Positions 19,001 to 28,138 of a DNA stretch of 64,000 nt are shown here, piece after piece. How positions within the stretch are numbered: position 1 is the first letter of the stretch; every line of letters begins with the position of its first letter. The stretch comes from Acidobacteriota bacterium (GTDB taxonomy: Bacteria; Acidobacteriota; Terriglobia; Bryobacterales; Bryobacteraceae). The DNA is taken from positions 62,001-126,000 of the forward strand of contig JAFDVZ010000006.1 of the NCBI GenBank assembly GCA_018268715.1, in the 5' to 3' direction. Under the pieces are notes generated by a model. The model ran no database searches, was not told the origin of the DNA, and saw nothing but the letters and a program-made list of their open reading frames with translations. The position numbers were made by a program, and so were the translations under genes.

Positions 19001-20088
19001 TATTTACCCGACGAGTCGGGCACCTGTATGACTCCCGCCCGCAGCATCGCCGTGGGAACCAGGCGTTCATAAGTGCCGACATTCGGGAAGCGCAACCCTT
19101 CATAGTTAAAGAAGAAGTAGGTCTTTCCGCCCCAGAAGGCCGGAGTTAGCGGACCTCCCAGCGAAAAACCGAAGCGGTCGCGGTGATTGGACGGCAGCGC
19201 CGTGTAAGACTTCCCGTTTGACGGCGTGTGGTTGTTAGCCCACGTGTTAGCCGCCCCGACGTTGGTCGCGAAGTAGAACCCATAGCCCGAGCCGTGGAAC
19301 GTATTGCTCCCCCGCTTGGTGGCCATCTGGATCTGCCCGCCGATCGAGTTGTTAAAATCGGCCGTCTGGTTGAATCCGCTGACTCGAAATTCCTCCACGC
19401 TTTCCACCGGAGTGGGCACCACGCCCGACGGAGTTCCACTGGTCTGGGTCCCGCCCAACCCGGTAAAATTCGTCTGATAACCCGTGGTGTTTCCGGCCAT
19501 GTCGTCGGTGGCGTTGCCGCCATCCAACTGGTAGGTGTTCTGATCGTTGTAGGCGCCCGCCGTATAGCCGTTCAACGTCGTGCCCGGCTGCAACACGGCG
19601 AGCGTCGACACGTCCCGGCCCATGTTGGGCAGGTGTTGCAGCGTGTCTCCGGTCAGGCTGGCGCCCACCGTCGCGTTCGAGGTTTGCAGCACCACCGCGG
19701 AGGACGCGGTCACTTCCACCGTGGTCGCCGTCGTGCCGACCTCGAGCACGGCGTTCACCGTCACCGCGGTTCCGATGTCGACCTTCAATCGCTCCACCCG
19801 GTAACCGGCGAAGCCATCCTTGGCCACCGTCGCCCGATAAGTCCCCGGCGGGATGTTGATAAAAATGTACCGCCCCACCTCATTTGTCTTAGCGGTGAGG
19901 GTGGAGTTGGTGGTGGCGTCGGTCAGCCGGACTTCCGCCGCTGGAATCGCCGCCTGTGACTGGTCCGTGACAAGACCCGAAACGCTGTTAGTCGACGTTG
20001 ACTGGCTCCAAGCAAGCGCGCCAGTCAACAGAACGACTGATGACAGGCCGCGAAATAGACGAATACACCGATGCGCGCTGAACGTCAT
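16090..20088 (-). CDS. giant Oar-type TonB-dependent receptor-like outer-membrane protein
   Basis: 1332 residues. Signal peptide (about 1-28, ending ALAWSQ), carboxypeptidase-regulatory-like domain at about 34-120 (SVSGLVTDQSQAAIPAAEVR), plug region (GDTLQHLPNMGRDVSTLAVL, then SIGGQIQMATKRGSN), and a long barrel ending in phenylalanine (GLRIHF). GAGGA lies upstream of ATG 20088. It resembles the receptor at 3650-6583 in architecture but is 355 residues longer and shows little direct similarity. The upstream 187 bp contain TTGATT-17-TTACAC as a weak promoter candidate. The substrate is unknown; family members are linked to polymer or peptide uptake. Confidence 0.88.
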   Translation of the reverse strand: MTFSAHRCIRLFRGLSSVVLLTGALAWSQSTSTNSVSGLVTDQSQAAIPAAEVRLTDATTNSTLTAKTNEVGRYIFINIPPGTYRATVAKDGFAGYRVERLKVDIGTAVTVNAVLEVGTTATTVEVTASSAVVLQTSNATVGASLTGDTLQHLPNMGRDVSTLAVLQPGTTLNGYTAGAYNDQNTYQLDGGNATDDMAGNTTGYQTNFTGLGGTQTSGTPSGVVPTPVESVEEFRVSGFNQTADFNNSIGGQIQMATKRGSNTFHGSGYGFYFATNVGAANTWANNHTPSNGKSYTALPSNHRDRFGFSLGGPLTPAFWGGKTYFFFNYEGLRFPNVGTYERLVPTAMLRAGVIQVPDSSGKYQPYNLNPFPVTVNGTTYQPAMCGAATCDPRGIGLNPIVSQIWNKMMPLPNDFNYGGTGSDGVNTAGYLSTVRAPLTSNTFIGRLDHDFSPNWRFMSSYRYMRLINLTTNQVDIGGGFSGNTVGQPKATAPRPQLPSFFVAGVTTNITSTLISDFRFSYLRNFWQWGTQNAPPQISGLGGAVEIAQGTSATAEGTNALIPYNVNTQSIRQRFWDGQDTMLRDDLTWAVGKHLFQFGGSFQRNFDYHMRTDNGVGINNQIVYQVTSNNINFANSPYIPSTVGSSYTSIYAALYSEVLGLVGQPQVVYTRQGNSLTLQPVGASASDKSLIHYYQGYFGDTWRVKPDVTLSYSIGYALELPPVEETGKQVMLVDTGGVPVSVTDYLGKRKSAALQGQVYNPSLGFALVGNTANGGRKYPYDPFYKQWSPRVSVAWNPHYSDGVAGKLLGNGGTVIRGGYSLIWGRINGVNQVLTPLLGVGLLQAVVCQGPTRTGNCAGSGGVDPSTVFRIGTDGMTAPLPSASQTLAQPFFPGVGGAAVAGDTSVLDPGYRPQRTDNITLGIQRQLTSKTILEVGMMSRLIHNETMQTNLDAVPYMTTLNNQSFAQAYSALFQAMVFNGAAPGTVATQPFFEAALGGPSSASCKAYSSCTAYVASAFTSLIKNAQVSDLWGSLNKASSWGLGRTMISGSPAQASSITMVNSLGYGNYNALYVTWRARDFHNATIISNFTWGRSLGTATLAQYNSSYTMQDPWNIDANYGANSFDYKFLYNLAISYATPWFKGQKGILGRTLGGWMIAPLFYAQSGAPIGVSYTTGSGSYYQSFGQSSTTSITSNAEGAVPITPYTGGATLHGAVAGSGGVGTNNTTGFNLFADPAAVYSGFRRCVLGYDTSCGGYGNLRGLPTWNLGATVAKEFAIWGERIGGTLSFQFTNILNHFQASNPSSLSLSSPSTFGRITGQANTPRNLEFGLRIHF

Positions 20089-20275
20089 CGAGCAAGGTCC
20101 TCGCTGAATTTTGAAATGGGGAGTCAGTGACCGGCTACGCAGGGGCCAGCGGACTCAGTGAAACTGAGCTTTACGGTATTTGAGGAGTGTAACCGCGAGC
20201 GCCCTTGTAAATCAAGTACTACTTTGTGAAGAATTGAGCGCCCGCGTATGAGGTGGGTTGTCCGGCGAATCGCTG

Positions 20276-22501
20276 TTACGCTTCCGCCTCGGCTTCGGTC
20301 TCCGCGGCCGGCGCGGCGAACGGCCCGGCGAAGCGGAACGCCGTCACCGACAGCGGCGGCACGGTCACCACCATGCTTTGAGGCTGGTTATGGAAATAGA
20401 TGTCGTCGGTGGCGATCCAGGCGGACCCATTCCCCATATTGCCGCCCCCGAACATGGCCGCGTCCGTATTGAACACTTCCCGGAAGTAACCCCGCTTCGG
20501 CGCGCCGATCCGGTAACCCCGATGCGGCACGGGAGTGAAGTTGCACACAAACACCAGCAGATCCTTGCGTCCAGCGCTCCAGCGCGCGAACACGATCATG
20601 GAATGCTCCACGTCGCCGAGGTCGATCCACTCGAAGCCCTGGTGGGAGAAGTCGACTTCATACAGCGCCGGCTGATTCCGGTAAAACCAGTTCAACTCCC
20701 GGGCGAGCGTTTGCAGCTTGCGATGATAGTCGAAGTTCAGCAACTCCCAGCGCACGCTCGAATCGCTGTTCCACTCCTCGAACTGCCCGATCTCGCTGCC
20801 CATGAACAGCAGTTTCTTGCCCGGATGCGCGTACATATAGGCGAGAAACGCCCGCACGTTGGCGAACTTGCGCCACTCGTCGCCCGGCATCTTACCGATC
20901 AGCGACGCCTTGCCGTGCACCACCTCGTCATGGGAAATCGGCAGCACGAAATTCTCGCTGAAGGCGTACAGCAGGCTGAAAGTAATGTCGTTGTGGTGAT
21001 ATTTCCGATGCACCGGATCCTGCGAGAAGTAGTGGAGCATGTCGTGCATCCAGCCCATGTTCCACTTCATCGTGAACCCCAGTCCGTTGGAGTACACCGG
21101 CCGCGACACGCCCGGAAACGACGTCGACTCCTCGGCGATGGTCACCGCGCCCGGCGCCGTATGCGCCTGCTCGTTGAACTTGCGCAGGAAGTCGATCGCC
21201 TCCAGGTTCTGGTTGCCGCCATAGATGTTGGGCGTCCACTCGCCGTCCTTGCGCGAATAATCCAGGTACAGCATGGAGGCCACCGCGTCCACCCGCAGCC
21301 CGTCGATGTGGTACTCCTTCAGCCAGAACATCGCGTTCGAGATCAGGAACGTCCGCACCTCGTTCCGGCCGTAGTTGAAGATCAGCGTGCCCCAGTCCTT
21401 GTGCTCGCCCTTGCGCGGATCGGCGTGCTCATAAAGCGCCGTCCCGTCGAAATAGGCCAGCCCGTGCGCGTCTTTGGGAAAGTGCCCCGGCACCCAGTCG
21501 ACGATCACGCCGATCCCGTTCAGGTGGCACTGGTCGACAAAGTACATGAAATCGCTCGGCTCGCCGAACCGCGCCGTCGGCGTAAAGAACCCCGTCACCT
21601 GGTAGCCCCAGGAGCCCGAAAACGGATGCTCCATGATGGGCAGCAGTTCGATGTGCGTATAGCCCATCATCTTGACGTACTCCACCAGCGACGTCGCCAG
21701 GTCGCGGTAGGTCAGCCATTGATTGCGCGGCCCCCGCAGCCAGCTTTCGGCGTGGACCTCATAGATCGACATCGGCTTGTTCAGCGGATCGCCCACCGCC
21801 CGCTGCTTCAGCCACTCCTCGTCGCGCCACTGGTAGGTGGACAGGTCCCGCACCACCGATGCCGATTTGGGCGGCGTCTCGGAGCCGAACGCGTAGGGAT
21901 CCGCCTTCTGCTGCCGGTATCCGAACACGCGGCTGCGCACGGCGTACTTGTAATGCGCGCCCACGCCCACGCCGGGCAGGAACAACTCCCACACGCCCGC
22001 CGCGCGCGCCCGCATCGGATGCCGCCGGTCGTCCCAATCGTTGAATTCGCCGATCACGCTCACCACTTCGGCGTTCGGCGCCCACACCGCGAACCGCACC
22101 CCGGCCACGCCCTCGCACACCGCCAGGTGCGCCCCCAGCATGTGATACGCCTCGTAGTTGGTGCCCTCGGCGTGCAGGTGCAGGTCGAAATCGCTGACCA
22201 CGGGCGGAAAGCGGTAGGGATCGTCGAACTCTTTCGTCCCTCCGCCCCATAACGTCGCACGCAGACGGTAGGCGCCGGGCTCCTTCTCCAGATCCACATT
22301 GAAGAATCCGTTCATGTGGCGCTTCTCCATCGTCTTCACCCCGCCTTCGGTGACGATTTCGAGCGCCTTGGCCTGAGGCGCGAACGCACGCACCTGCCAG
22401 CCGCTTTTCGAACTCCCTGGTTCGGCCACATGGGGGCCCAGGATCCGGAAGGGATCGCCGTGGTAGCCGCCCGCTATGGCTTCTACTTCCACAGTAGTCA
22501 T
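20276..22501 (-). CDS. glgB: 1,4-alpha-glucan branching enzyme
   Basis: 741 residues, family length. An N-terminal CBM48-like region precedes the central one (about 117-215: [20 protein letters not shown]). The family 13 barrel has nucleophile D405 ([10 protein letters not shown]), acid/base E458 (TIAEEST) and the transition-state Asp in [11 protein letters not shown]405 and E458 fall at the same numbers as in the E. coli enzyme. It makes alpha-1,6 branches in glycogen. No other glycogen gene is adjacent. It is divergent from the deaminase gene with only 20 bp between starts, so at least one promoter must lie inside a coding region. A Glu/Ala-rich tail ([10 protein letters not shown]) closes the protein. 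Confidence 0.96.
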   Translation of the reverse strand: MTTVEVEAIAGGYHGDPFRILGPHVAEPGSSKSGWQVRAFAPQAKALEIVTEGGVKTMEKRHMNGFFNVDLEKEPGAYRLRATLWGGGTKEFDDPYRFPPVVSDFDLHLHAEGTNYEAYHMLGAHLAVCEGVAGVRFAVWAPNAEVVSVIGEFNDWDDRRHPMRARAAGVWELFLPGVGVGAHYKYAVRSRVFGYRQQKADPYAFGSETPPKSASVVRDLSTYQWRDEEWLKQRAVGDPLNKPMSIYEVHAESWLRGPRNQWLTYRDLATSLVEYVKMMGYTHIELLPIMEHPFSGSWGYQVTGFFTPTARFGEPSDFMYFVDQCHLNGIGVIVDWVPGHFPKDAHGLAYFDGTALYEHADPRKGEHKDWGTLIFNYGRNEVRTFLISNAMFWLKEYHIDGLRVDAVASMLYLDYSRKDGEWTPNIYGGNQNLEAIDFLRKFNEQAHTAPGAVTIAEESTSFPGVSRPVYSNGLGFTMKWNMGWMHDMLHYFSQDPVHRKYHHNDITFSLLYAFSENFVLPISHDEVVHGKASLIGKMPGDEWRKFANVRAFLAYMYAHPGKKLLFMGSEIGQFEEWNSDSSVRWELLNFDYHRKLQTLARELNWFYRNQPALYEVDFSHQGFEWIDLGDVEHSMIVFARWSAGRKDLLVFVCNFTPVPHRGYRIGAPKRGYFREVFNTDAAMFGGGNMGNGSAWIATDDIYFHNQPQSMVVTVPPLSVTAFRFAGPFAAPAAETEAEAEA

Positions 22502-22521
22502 CGACGCTATTATGGCAAGAA

Positions 22522-23487
22522 GTGCCCCATCACTTTCGCCGTTGGCCGAAGGCCTCGCTGCACCTGCACCTGGAAGGATCCGTCGCGCCAGACACGTTGC
22601 GCGAAATCGACCCTTCGCTGTCGGAGGAGGAAATCGCCTCCCGCTACCGCTACCCGGATTTCCTCGGCTTCCTGAAGGCCTACGTCTGGGTGTGCAAGCA
22701 GATGCGCAAGCCCGCCCACTACGCCATCGCCGCCCGCCGCCTGTTTGAAACCCTCCAGGATCAGCACGTCTCCTACGCCGAAATCACCCTGTCGGCCGGC
22801 GTCATTCTCTGGAAGGGCGAGGATTTCGCCGCCGTCTACGACGCCGTCCAGCAGGAGGCCGCCAAAGCCCGCCTGGACGTCCGCTGGATCATCGACATCG
22901 TGCGCCAGTTCCCCCTGGAGGACGCGCGCCAGGTGGCCGAACTCGCCGCCCAGCGCGTCCGCGACGGCGTCGTCGCCATCGGTATCGGCGGCGACGAGGC
23001 CCGCGGCCCCGCCTCCCGCTTCGCCGATCTGTACAAATGGGCGCGCGACCGCGGCCTGCGCCTGCACGCCCACGCCGGCGAGACCATGGGTCCGGAAAGC
23101 ATCTGGGAGGCGCTCGAAATCGGCGCCGAACGCATCGGCCACGGCATCGGAGCGGTGGGCGATCCGGCGCTGCTCGAATATCTCCGCTCCAAGCGCATCC
23201 CGCTCGAAATCTGCCTCACCAGCAACGTCCGCACCGGCTGCGTCCCGTCGCTCGACAAGCACCCCGTGCGGGCCATTTACGACGCCGGCGTCCCGCTCGT
23301 GTTCGACACCGACGATCCGGCCCTGTTTGAATGCTCCCTCGACGGCGAATTCGCAATCGCGGAGCAGCGCTTCGGCTTCACCGAACCCGAACTCCAGGGC
23401 ATCGCCCGCAACGGCTTCCGCTTCGCCTTCGACCCCTCCATCTCCGCCTGGGCCAAGTCCATGGACCCCTTCGCCGCCCCCGAGTAG
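22522..23487 (+). CDS. adenosine deaminase family amidohydrolase
   Basis: 321 residues from GTG 22522. The metal and catalytic set of the family is complete: HLHLEG (14-19), HAGE, ERIGHG, CLTSN and FDTDDPALF. The enzyme should hydrolyse the exocyclic amine of a purine nucleoside or base. Specificity could be adenosine, adenine or the menaquinone-pathway intermediate aminodeoxyfutalosine; sequence alone does not separate these. It is followed after 38 bp by the ceramidase-like gene in the same direction. Confidence 0.88.
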   Translation: MPHHFRRWPKASLHLHLEGSVAPDTLREIDPSLSEEEIASRYRYPDFLGFLKAYVWVCKQMRKPAHYAIAARRLFETLQDQHVSYAEITLSAGVILWKGEDFAAVYDAVQQEAAKARLDVRWIIDIVRQFPLEDARQVAELAAQRVRDGVVAIGIGGDEARGPASRFADLYKWARDRGLRLHAHAGETMGPESIWEALEIGAERIGHGIGAVGDPALLEYLRSKRIPLEICLTSNVRTGCVPSLDKHPVRAIYDAGVPLVFDTDDPALFECSLDGEFAIAEQRFGFTEPELQGIARNGFRFAFDPSISAWAKSMDPFAAPE

Positions 23488-23525
23488 TTGCACGCCCCGG
23501 TCGCGTCGTATACTACACCTGACCC

Positions 23526-24878
23526 ATGCGACTCCTACCGCTGTTCCTGCTGGCGCTGGCCGCCCGCGCTGAGTTTCTCGCCGGCGCGGCCAAGGCCGTC
23601 ATCACGCCCGATCTCAAGACCTACGGACCGGTCTACATGGCGGGCTTCGACCACGGCCGCGCCGCCACCGCCGTCCACGACGATCTGTGGGCCCGCTGTG
23701 TCGCCATGAAGGCTGGAGCGCGCCCCACCGTGATCTGCGAAGTCGACCTGATCGGCTTGTTCTACGACGACACCCAGCGCGTACGGGCCGAAATCCGGAA
23801 GAAGCACGCCAACGCCGACGTCGTGGTCGCCTCCACGCACGTTCACGAGGGGCCCGACACCATGGGCCAGTGGGGAGCCAACCGGCTCACGCCCGGCATC
23901 AACGACGCCTACATGGCGTTTCTCACCGGCCGCATCGCCGAAGCGGGCGTCGCCGCCCTCGACGCGTTGCGCCCGGCTCACGCCACGCTAGCCGCGGTCG
24001 CGCCCCCCGAACTCGACGACTTCATCGCCGACGATCGCCCGCCCATCCGCCACGACGCCGGACTGGTCGTGCTCGCGCTCTCCGACGCCGCCGGCAAGCC
24101 CATCGCGACGGTGGTGAACTGGGCCAATCACCCGGAAACACTCGGTTCCCGCAATACGGAGCTGACGTCGGATTATCCGCACTACCTGCGCACGCGCCTG
24201 GAGGCCCGCGTGGGCGGCGTCGGCGTGCTGTGGAACGGAGCGGTGGGCGGCATGCAGTCCCCGCTCGGCGCCAAGGTGAAGGATCCCGCCTCGGGCGCCG
24301 AAGCCAAGGACCGCACTTTCCGGAAAGCCGAGATCATCGGCCAGCGCGTCGCCGACCTAGCCGCCGAGGCCCTCGCCTCCGCCAAGCCCTCCCCGGTGGA
24401 CAGCCTGGTGTTCCGCGAAACGGTGGTCCGCATCCCCATGACCAACCCCGGTTTCCAGATGGCGGCCAAGGCGGGTTTATTTAAAGGACGCAAGCTGCCC
24501 AACGACGACGGAACCACCAACACGCCGGTGGGTCTGGTCCGCATCGCCGGCGGGGGCCAGGCGCTTGTCGACATCGCCCTCATCCCCGGCGAAATGTACC
24601 CCGAACTGAGCCTCGGAGGCGTCGAACGCTACTCCGGCGCGGACTATCCCGACGCCCCCATCGAACCCGCCATCAAGACGCTCGAAACGGCGAAATTCCG
24701 CATGCTGATCGGCCTCGCCAATGACGAAATCGGCTACATCATTCCGAAGGCGGAATGGGACGAGAAGCCCCCGTTCCTGAACAACTCGCCGCGTCGCCAC
24801 TATGGCGAAGTAAACTCCGTGGGACCCGACGCCGCCCCCCGCATCGCGGAGGCGTTCCAGCGACTCGTTAAACCATGA
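23526..24878 (+). CDS. secreted neutral/alkaline ceramidase-like protein
   Basis: 450 residues with a signal peptide (MRLLPLFLLALAARA). The N-terminal domain of neutral/alkaline non-lysosomal ceramidases is evident: AAKAVITPD, the zinc-site motif ASTHVHEGPD and NWANHPETLG followed by TSDYPHYL. Full ceramidases are longer and have a C-terminal domain lacking here, so the true substrate may be another amide. The last 29 residues (PRRHYGEVNSVGPDAAPRIA and on to LVKP) are the source of the repeats that follow. The stop overlaps the first repeat ATG as ATGA at 24875-24878. Confidence 0.82.
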   Translation: MRLLPLFLLALAARAEFLAGAAKAVITPDLKTYGPVYMAGFDHGRAATAVHDDLWARCVAMKAGARPTVICEVDLIGLFYDDTQRVRAEIRKKHANADVVVASTHVHEGPDTMGQWGANRLTPGINDAYMAFLTGRIAEAGVAALDALRPAHATLAAVAPPELDDFIADDRPPIRHDAGLVVLALSDAAGKPIATVVNWANHPETLGSRNTELTSDYPHYLRTRLEARVGGVGVLWNGAVGGMQSPLGAKVKDPASGAEAKDRTFRKAEIIGQRVADLAAEALASAKPSPVDSLVFRETVVRIPMTNPGFQMAAKAGLFKGRKLPNDDGTTNTPVGLVRIAGGGQALVDIALIPGEMYPELSLGGVERYSGADYPDAPIEPAIKTLETAKFRMLIGLANDEIGYIIPKAEWDEKPPFLNNSPRRHYGEVNSVGPDAAPRIAEAFQRLVKP

Positions 24879-24959
24879 GTGCAGTAGTCGGCATGCCCAT
24901 CGGCCCCGGGCCCGACGCCGACACCCGTATCGCAAGACCGATCCAGTGACTCGTCCAGC

Positions 24960-25106
24960 ATGAATGAACTCATCGGCATCGACGCCGGCGCCCTGCCCAT
25001 CCGCCACGCCATCATGCCGAGGCGCCATCAGGAGGATGTGAACTCCGTAGGGTCCGCCCCCGCCCCCCGCATCGCGGAGGCATTCCAGGGACTCGTCAAA
25101 CCATGA
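24960..25106 (+). other. junction-repeat mini-ORF, unit 2 (48 codons, intact)
   Basis: Reads MNELIGIDAGALPIRHAI...IAEAFQGLVKP and stops in the ATGA that opens unit 3. It joins a kinase-like head to a ceramidase-like tail in one frame. No good Shine-Dalgarno is seen; any translation would rely on reinitiation after the upstream stop. It may be non-functional. Confidence 0.35.
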
Positions 25107-25214
25107 CCGCATTCGTCGGCGCGCCCATCGGCCACACCATCACGGCGATGCGGACTCCCCCGGGCCCCACGCCGACACCCGTATCGCAAGACCGATCCAG
25201 GGACTCGTCCCGCC

Positions 25215-25361
25215 ATGAACGAACTCATCGGCATCGACACCGGCGCCCTGCCCATCAGCCACACCATCATGCCCAAGCGCCATCAGGGGGATGTGAACTC
25301 CGTCGGGCCCGCCCCCGCCCCCCGCATCGCCGAGGCGTTCCAGCGACTCGCCCAGCCATGA
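25215..25361 (+). other. junction-repeat mini-ORF, unit 4 (48 codons, intact)
   Basis: Reads MNELIGIDTGALPISHTI...IAEAFQRLAQP and ends in the ATGA shared with unit 5. It differs from unit 2 by both silent and replacement changes, so constraint on the peptide is not obvious. Unit 5 (25358) has the same frame but a TAG at codon 25. Confidence 0.35.
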
Positions 25362-25500
25362 ACGCATTCATCGGCATCGATGCCGGCGGTCTGCCCATCC
25401 GCCACGCCACCATGCCCAGGCGCCATCATTAGGATGTGAACTCCGTAGGGCCCGCCCCCGCCCCCCGCATCGCGAAGCCCATCCAAGGACTCGTCAAACC

Positions 25501-25647
25501 ATGACCGAACCGATCGGCATCCACGCCGGAGCCCTGCCGTCCCGCCACGCCATCGCGCCGAAGCGGGATCATGGTGAAGAAACCTCCCCCGGACTCGCCA
25601 CGGCCCCAAGTATCGCAAAGCCATTCCAGGGACTCGTCAAACCATGA
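25501..25647 (+). other. junction-repeat mini-ORF, unit 6 (48 codons, intact, most diverged)
   Basis: Reads MTEPIGIHAGALPSRHAI...IAKPFQGLVKP and stops at 25645-25647, overlapping the kinase start ATG 25644. It is the copy that would couple directly into the kinase gene. Its middle (KRDHGEETSPG) differs most from the other copies. Confidence 0.35.
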
Positions 25648-26939
25648 ACGAATTCATCGGCATCGATGCCGGCAGCACATTCCTGAAGGGCGCCATCCTC
25701 GACGCCGGCGCCCTCTCCATCGTCCGGTCCGAGCGCGTGCCCTTCCCGCCCTTCCTCGACGGCCTGCCCGCCGGCCATAAGGAAGTGGACCCGCGCGCCA
25801 TCATGCGGGCGGTGGACGACCTGATCGCGCGCCTCGCGCCGGACCCCGCCCGCACGGCGGGAATCGTGCTGTGCGGCCAGATGCACGGCGTCGTTCTAAT
25901 GGACGAGCGCGGCCAGCCCGTTTCAAACTACATCTCCTGGCTCGATCAGCGCCTGTCGGCCGACGAGTTCGGAGAACTCGCGGCGCTCATTCCGTCCGGC
26001 CTGCGCGCGGAGATCGGCAACGAATTCCGGGCCAGTATCGGCATCGGCCTGCTGTGGTGGTTGAAGCGCAGAAATCGGCTTCCCACCGGCGCGACGCCCG
26101 TCTCGGTGGCAGATTATGTTGCGGCACAGTTGTGCGGCGCAGCGCCTGTCCTCGAACCCACCCAGGCCGCCGCCCTTGGCACGGTCCGCCTGCGGGACGC
26201 CGCCTGGCACGGCGAAGTGATCGGCCGCGCCGGCCTCGACGGTCTCCGCTGGCCCGAACTGCGCCCATCCGGCGCTCGAGTGGGCCGCTGGAACGGCGTC
26301 CCCTGCTACGCCACCGCCGGCGATCAGCAATGCACCCTGGCCGGTGCGCTCCTGGCCCCCGGCGAACTGTCGTTCAACATCGGCACCGGCTCCCAGGTGT
26401 CCCTGCTGACGGATTCCCCCGACGCCGGCGTCCTGCAACTGCGGCCCTACTTCGACGGGCGCTATCTCCGCACCATCACCCACATCCCGGGAGGCCGGGC
26501 CCTGGCCGCGCTGGCCGGACTCCTGGCCGAACTGGGAGGACTCTCCGACGAAGAGACCTGGCGCCGCATCGACCAGGCCGTCGCCGCCACGCCCTCCACC
26601 GACCTCCGCGCCGGCATGGCCTTCTATCCCGGCCCCTGCGGCGACAGCGGCTTCCTGGAGAACCTGCATGAGTCCAACCTGCGCGCCGGGCACGTCTTCC
26701 GCGCCGCCTATGAGGCCATGGCCCGCAACCACGCCGACTGCGCCCGCCGCCTGGACCCGGACCGCACCGCCCGCGGCGTCGTATTTTCCGGTGGCGTCGC
26801 CCGCCGCAACGCCCTGCTCCGCCACTTGACCGCCTCCGCCCTCGGCCTCGACTACCGCCTCTCGCCCGACCCCGAGGACGCCCTCTACGGCCTGCTAATT
26901 CTCGCGCGCCGCTACAGCGGAATTACGCCTAAGGTTTGA
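25644..26939 (+). CDS. FGGY-family carbohydrate kinase (sedoheptulokinase-like)
   Basis: 431 residues. Actin-fold sugar kinase with the phosphate-1 loop IGIDAGSTFLKGAIL at 4-18, CGQMHGVV and SWLDQR in the sugar pocket, YATAGDQQCTLAGALL and FNIGTGSQVSLL around the phosphate-2 region, and FSGGVARRNALL near the adenosine site. The SWLDQR form and short length fit sedoheptulokinase-type members better than glycerol kinase, but the substrate is not settled. The start is the seventh copy of the junction repeat, with its ATGA overlapping the stop of mini-ORF 6. Confidence 0.85.
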   Translation: MNEFIGIDAGSTFLKGAILDAGALSIVRSERVPFPPFLDGLPAGHKEVDPRAIMRAVDDLIARLAPDPARTAGIVLCGQMHGVVLMDERGQPVSNYISWLDQRLSADEFGELAALIPSGLRAEIGNEFRASIGIGLLWWLKRRNRLPTGATPVSVADYVAAQLCGAAPVLEPTQAAALGTVRLRDAAWHGEVIGRAGLDGLRWPELRPSGARVGRWNGVPCYATAGDQQCTLAGALLAPGELSFNIGTGSQVSLLTDSPDAGVLQLRPYFDGRYLRTITHIPGGRALAALAGLLAELGGLSDEETWRRIDQAVAATPSTDLRAGMAFYPGPCGDSGFLENLHESNLRAGHVFRAAYEAMARNHADCARRLDPDRTARGVVFSGGVARRNALLRHLTASALGLDYRLSPDPEDALYGLLILARRYSGITPKV

Positions 26940-26974
26940 TAACAAATTCGCCAATGCTGGGATAGTCTATTCCC

Positions 26975-27313
26975 ATGCCAGGTAAATTCGAAGTCAAGAA
27001 GGCCACCAACGGCCAATATATGTTCAACCTCAAGGCCGGCAACGGCGAGGTCATCCTGACCAGCGAGACCTACGAATCGAAGGATGGCTGCCTGAACGGC
27101 GTCGAGTCGGTCCGCAAAAACTCGGCCCAGGACGCGCGATTCGACCGCCGCACCTCGAAAAACGGCAAACCCTACTTCGCGCTGACGGCCGGCAATGGCC
27201 AGGACATCGGCCGCAGCGAGATGTATGAATCCAAGGCGTCGATGGAGAAGGGCATCCGGTCGGTGATGCGCAACGCGCCCGAGGCGAAACTGGTCGAATC
27301 GGCCGGCGCCTGA
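26975..27313 (+). CDS. YegP family (DUF1508) protein
   Basis: 112 residues made of two tandem DUF1508 repeats: FEVKKATNGQYMFNLKAGNG and FDRRTSKNGKPYFALTAGNG, each followed by a helix with YESK. Such small proteins are widespread and have no firmly established function. A near-palindrome GGGATAGTCTATTCCC lies immediately before ATG 26975. It is 35 bp after the kinase gene and may have its own promoter (TTGATA at 26936). Confidence 0.9.
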   Translation: MPGKFEVKKATNGQYMFNLKAGNGEVILTSETYESKDGCLNGVESVRKNSAQDARFDRRTSKNGKPYFALTAGNGQDIGRSEMYESKASMEKGIRSVMRNAPEAKLVESAGA

Positions 27314-27319
27314 CCGTCC

Positions 27320-28138
27320 CTAAGCGCCCAGGCGCATATACCAGGCGATCAACGCCTGGCTGAACATCGCCACCGTAACGGCGCTTGCGCCCAGAAACGC
27401 CCCAAACGGCAATTGGTAGGTGGAGGCGTCGCGTCCCGTCAGCAGGATGAACGCCAGGCCGCCGACGCCTCCCGCCATCGAGCCGAAGATCAGCGTGAGC
27501 AGGGATCCCTGCAATCCCAGAAACGCGCCGATCATGAAGACCATCTTCACGTCCCCCAGCCCCATCCCTTCCTTGTGTCGCAGCCACTCGTACGCCTTCG
27601 CCACCGCGAGGACGGACCCGCCGCTCACCGCCGCCCCCAGCGCCGCCTCGATCAGCGAAAACACGCGTTCGTTGGTCAGGTTGGGCGCGATCAGGTGCGA
27701 AATCGCCGTGTTCAGCGGCGCAAACCACGCCATCACGAATCCCAACGCCGCGCCGCCCAGCGTGAACTCGTCGGGCAGGATGCGCTCTTCGATGTCGGTG
27801 GCCACCAGGGCCGTCATGATGGCGCTGAACAGGCAGTATTTCAGGGCTTCGGGCGTCGGGCCGAAATGCCACACGCTCCAGGCGAACAACAGCGCCGTTA
27901 CCAGCTCGACGGCCGGATAGCGCCACGGAATCCGGGCTTGGCACTTCCGGCAGCGTCCGCCGAGCACCAGGTAGCTCAACACCGGGACGTTGTCGTACCA
28001 GGCGATCATCGTCTCGCAGGAAGGACAGAACGAGCGCGGCCGCACCACCGACAGGTCCCGCGGCAGCCGGTACACGCACACGTTCAGAAAGCTGCCGATC
28101 AGCAATCCGAACAGCCCCGCCATCGCCGCCTCAATCAT
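27320..28138 (-). CDS. prepilin leader peptidase / N-methyltransferase (A24)
   Basis: 272 residues with about seven membrane helices. The N-terminal domain has the four-cysteine zinc site C38xxC41...C63xxC66 (FCPSCETMIAW, GGRCRKCQ). The two catalytic aspartates appear in ATDIEERILPDE and GLGDVKM. The enzyme cleaves and N-methylates type IV pilin or type II secretion pseudopilins at the inner membrane. No pilin gene is in the window. It is the last gene of a five-gene set and overlaps the glycosyltransferase stop by 4 bp. Confidence 0.94.
   Translation of the reverse strand: MIEAAMAGLFGLLIGSFLNVCVYRLPRDLSVVRPRSFCPSCETMIAWYDNVPVLSYLVLGGRCRKCQARIPWRYPAVELVTALLFAWSVWHFGPTPEALKYCLFSAIMTALVATDIEERILPDEFTLGGAALGFVMAWFAPLNTAISHLIAPNLTNERVFSLIEAALGAAVSGGSVLAVAKAYEWLRHKEGMGLGDVKMVFMIGAFLGLQGSLLTLIFGSMAGGVGGLAFILLTGRDASTYQLPFGAFLGASAVTVAMFSQALIAWYMRLGA

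Larger units (their letters stand above)
24875..25643 (+). repeat. tandem array of six gene-junction repeats (ceramidase tail / kinase head)
   Basis: Between the ceramidase-like gene and the FGGY kinase gene lie six imperfect units starting at ATG 24875, 24960, 25103, 25215, 25358 and 25501; the kinase ATG at 25644 would be the seventh. Spacings are 85, 143, 112, 143, 143 and 143 bp. Each unit opens like the kinase (MNEFIGIDAG), runs through GALPIRHA, and closes like the ceramidase C-terminus (RRHQEDVNSVG...AFQGLVKP), usually ending CCATGA so that its stop overlaps the next ATG. Units 1 and 3 are a short subtype sharing GACACCCGTATCGCAAGACC. GALPIRHA resembles kinase codons 23-29 after loss of 36 bp between two GAYGCCGGC repeats. 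This supports tandem amplification of the original junction. No transposase or terminal repeats are seen. Confidence 0.9.

Noticed and set aside
25103-25432. 109-codon forward frame across repeat units 3-5
   Set aside because: Created by the 112-bp unit shifting frame; its middle reads repeat DNA in a non-native frame.
24960-25643. Regular spacing suggesting a CRISPR array
   Set aside because: Units are 143 bp, contiguous and similar throughout, without unique spacers, and are visibly made of the flanking gene ends.
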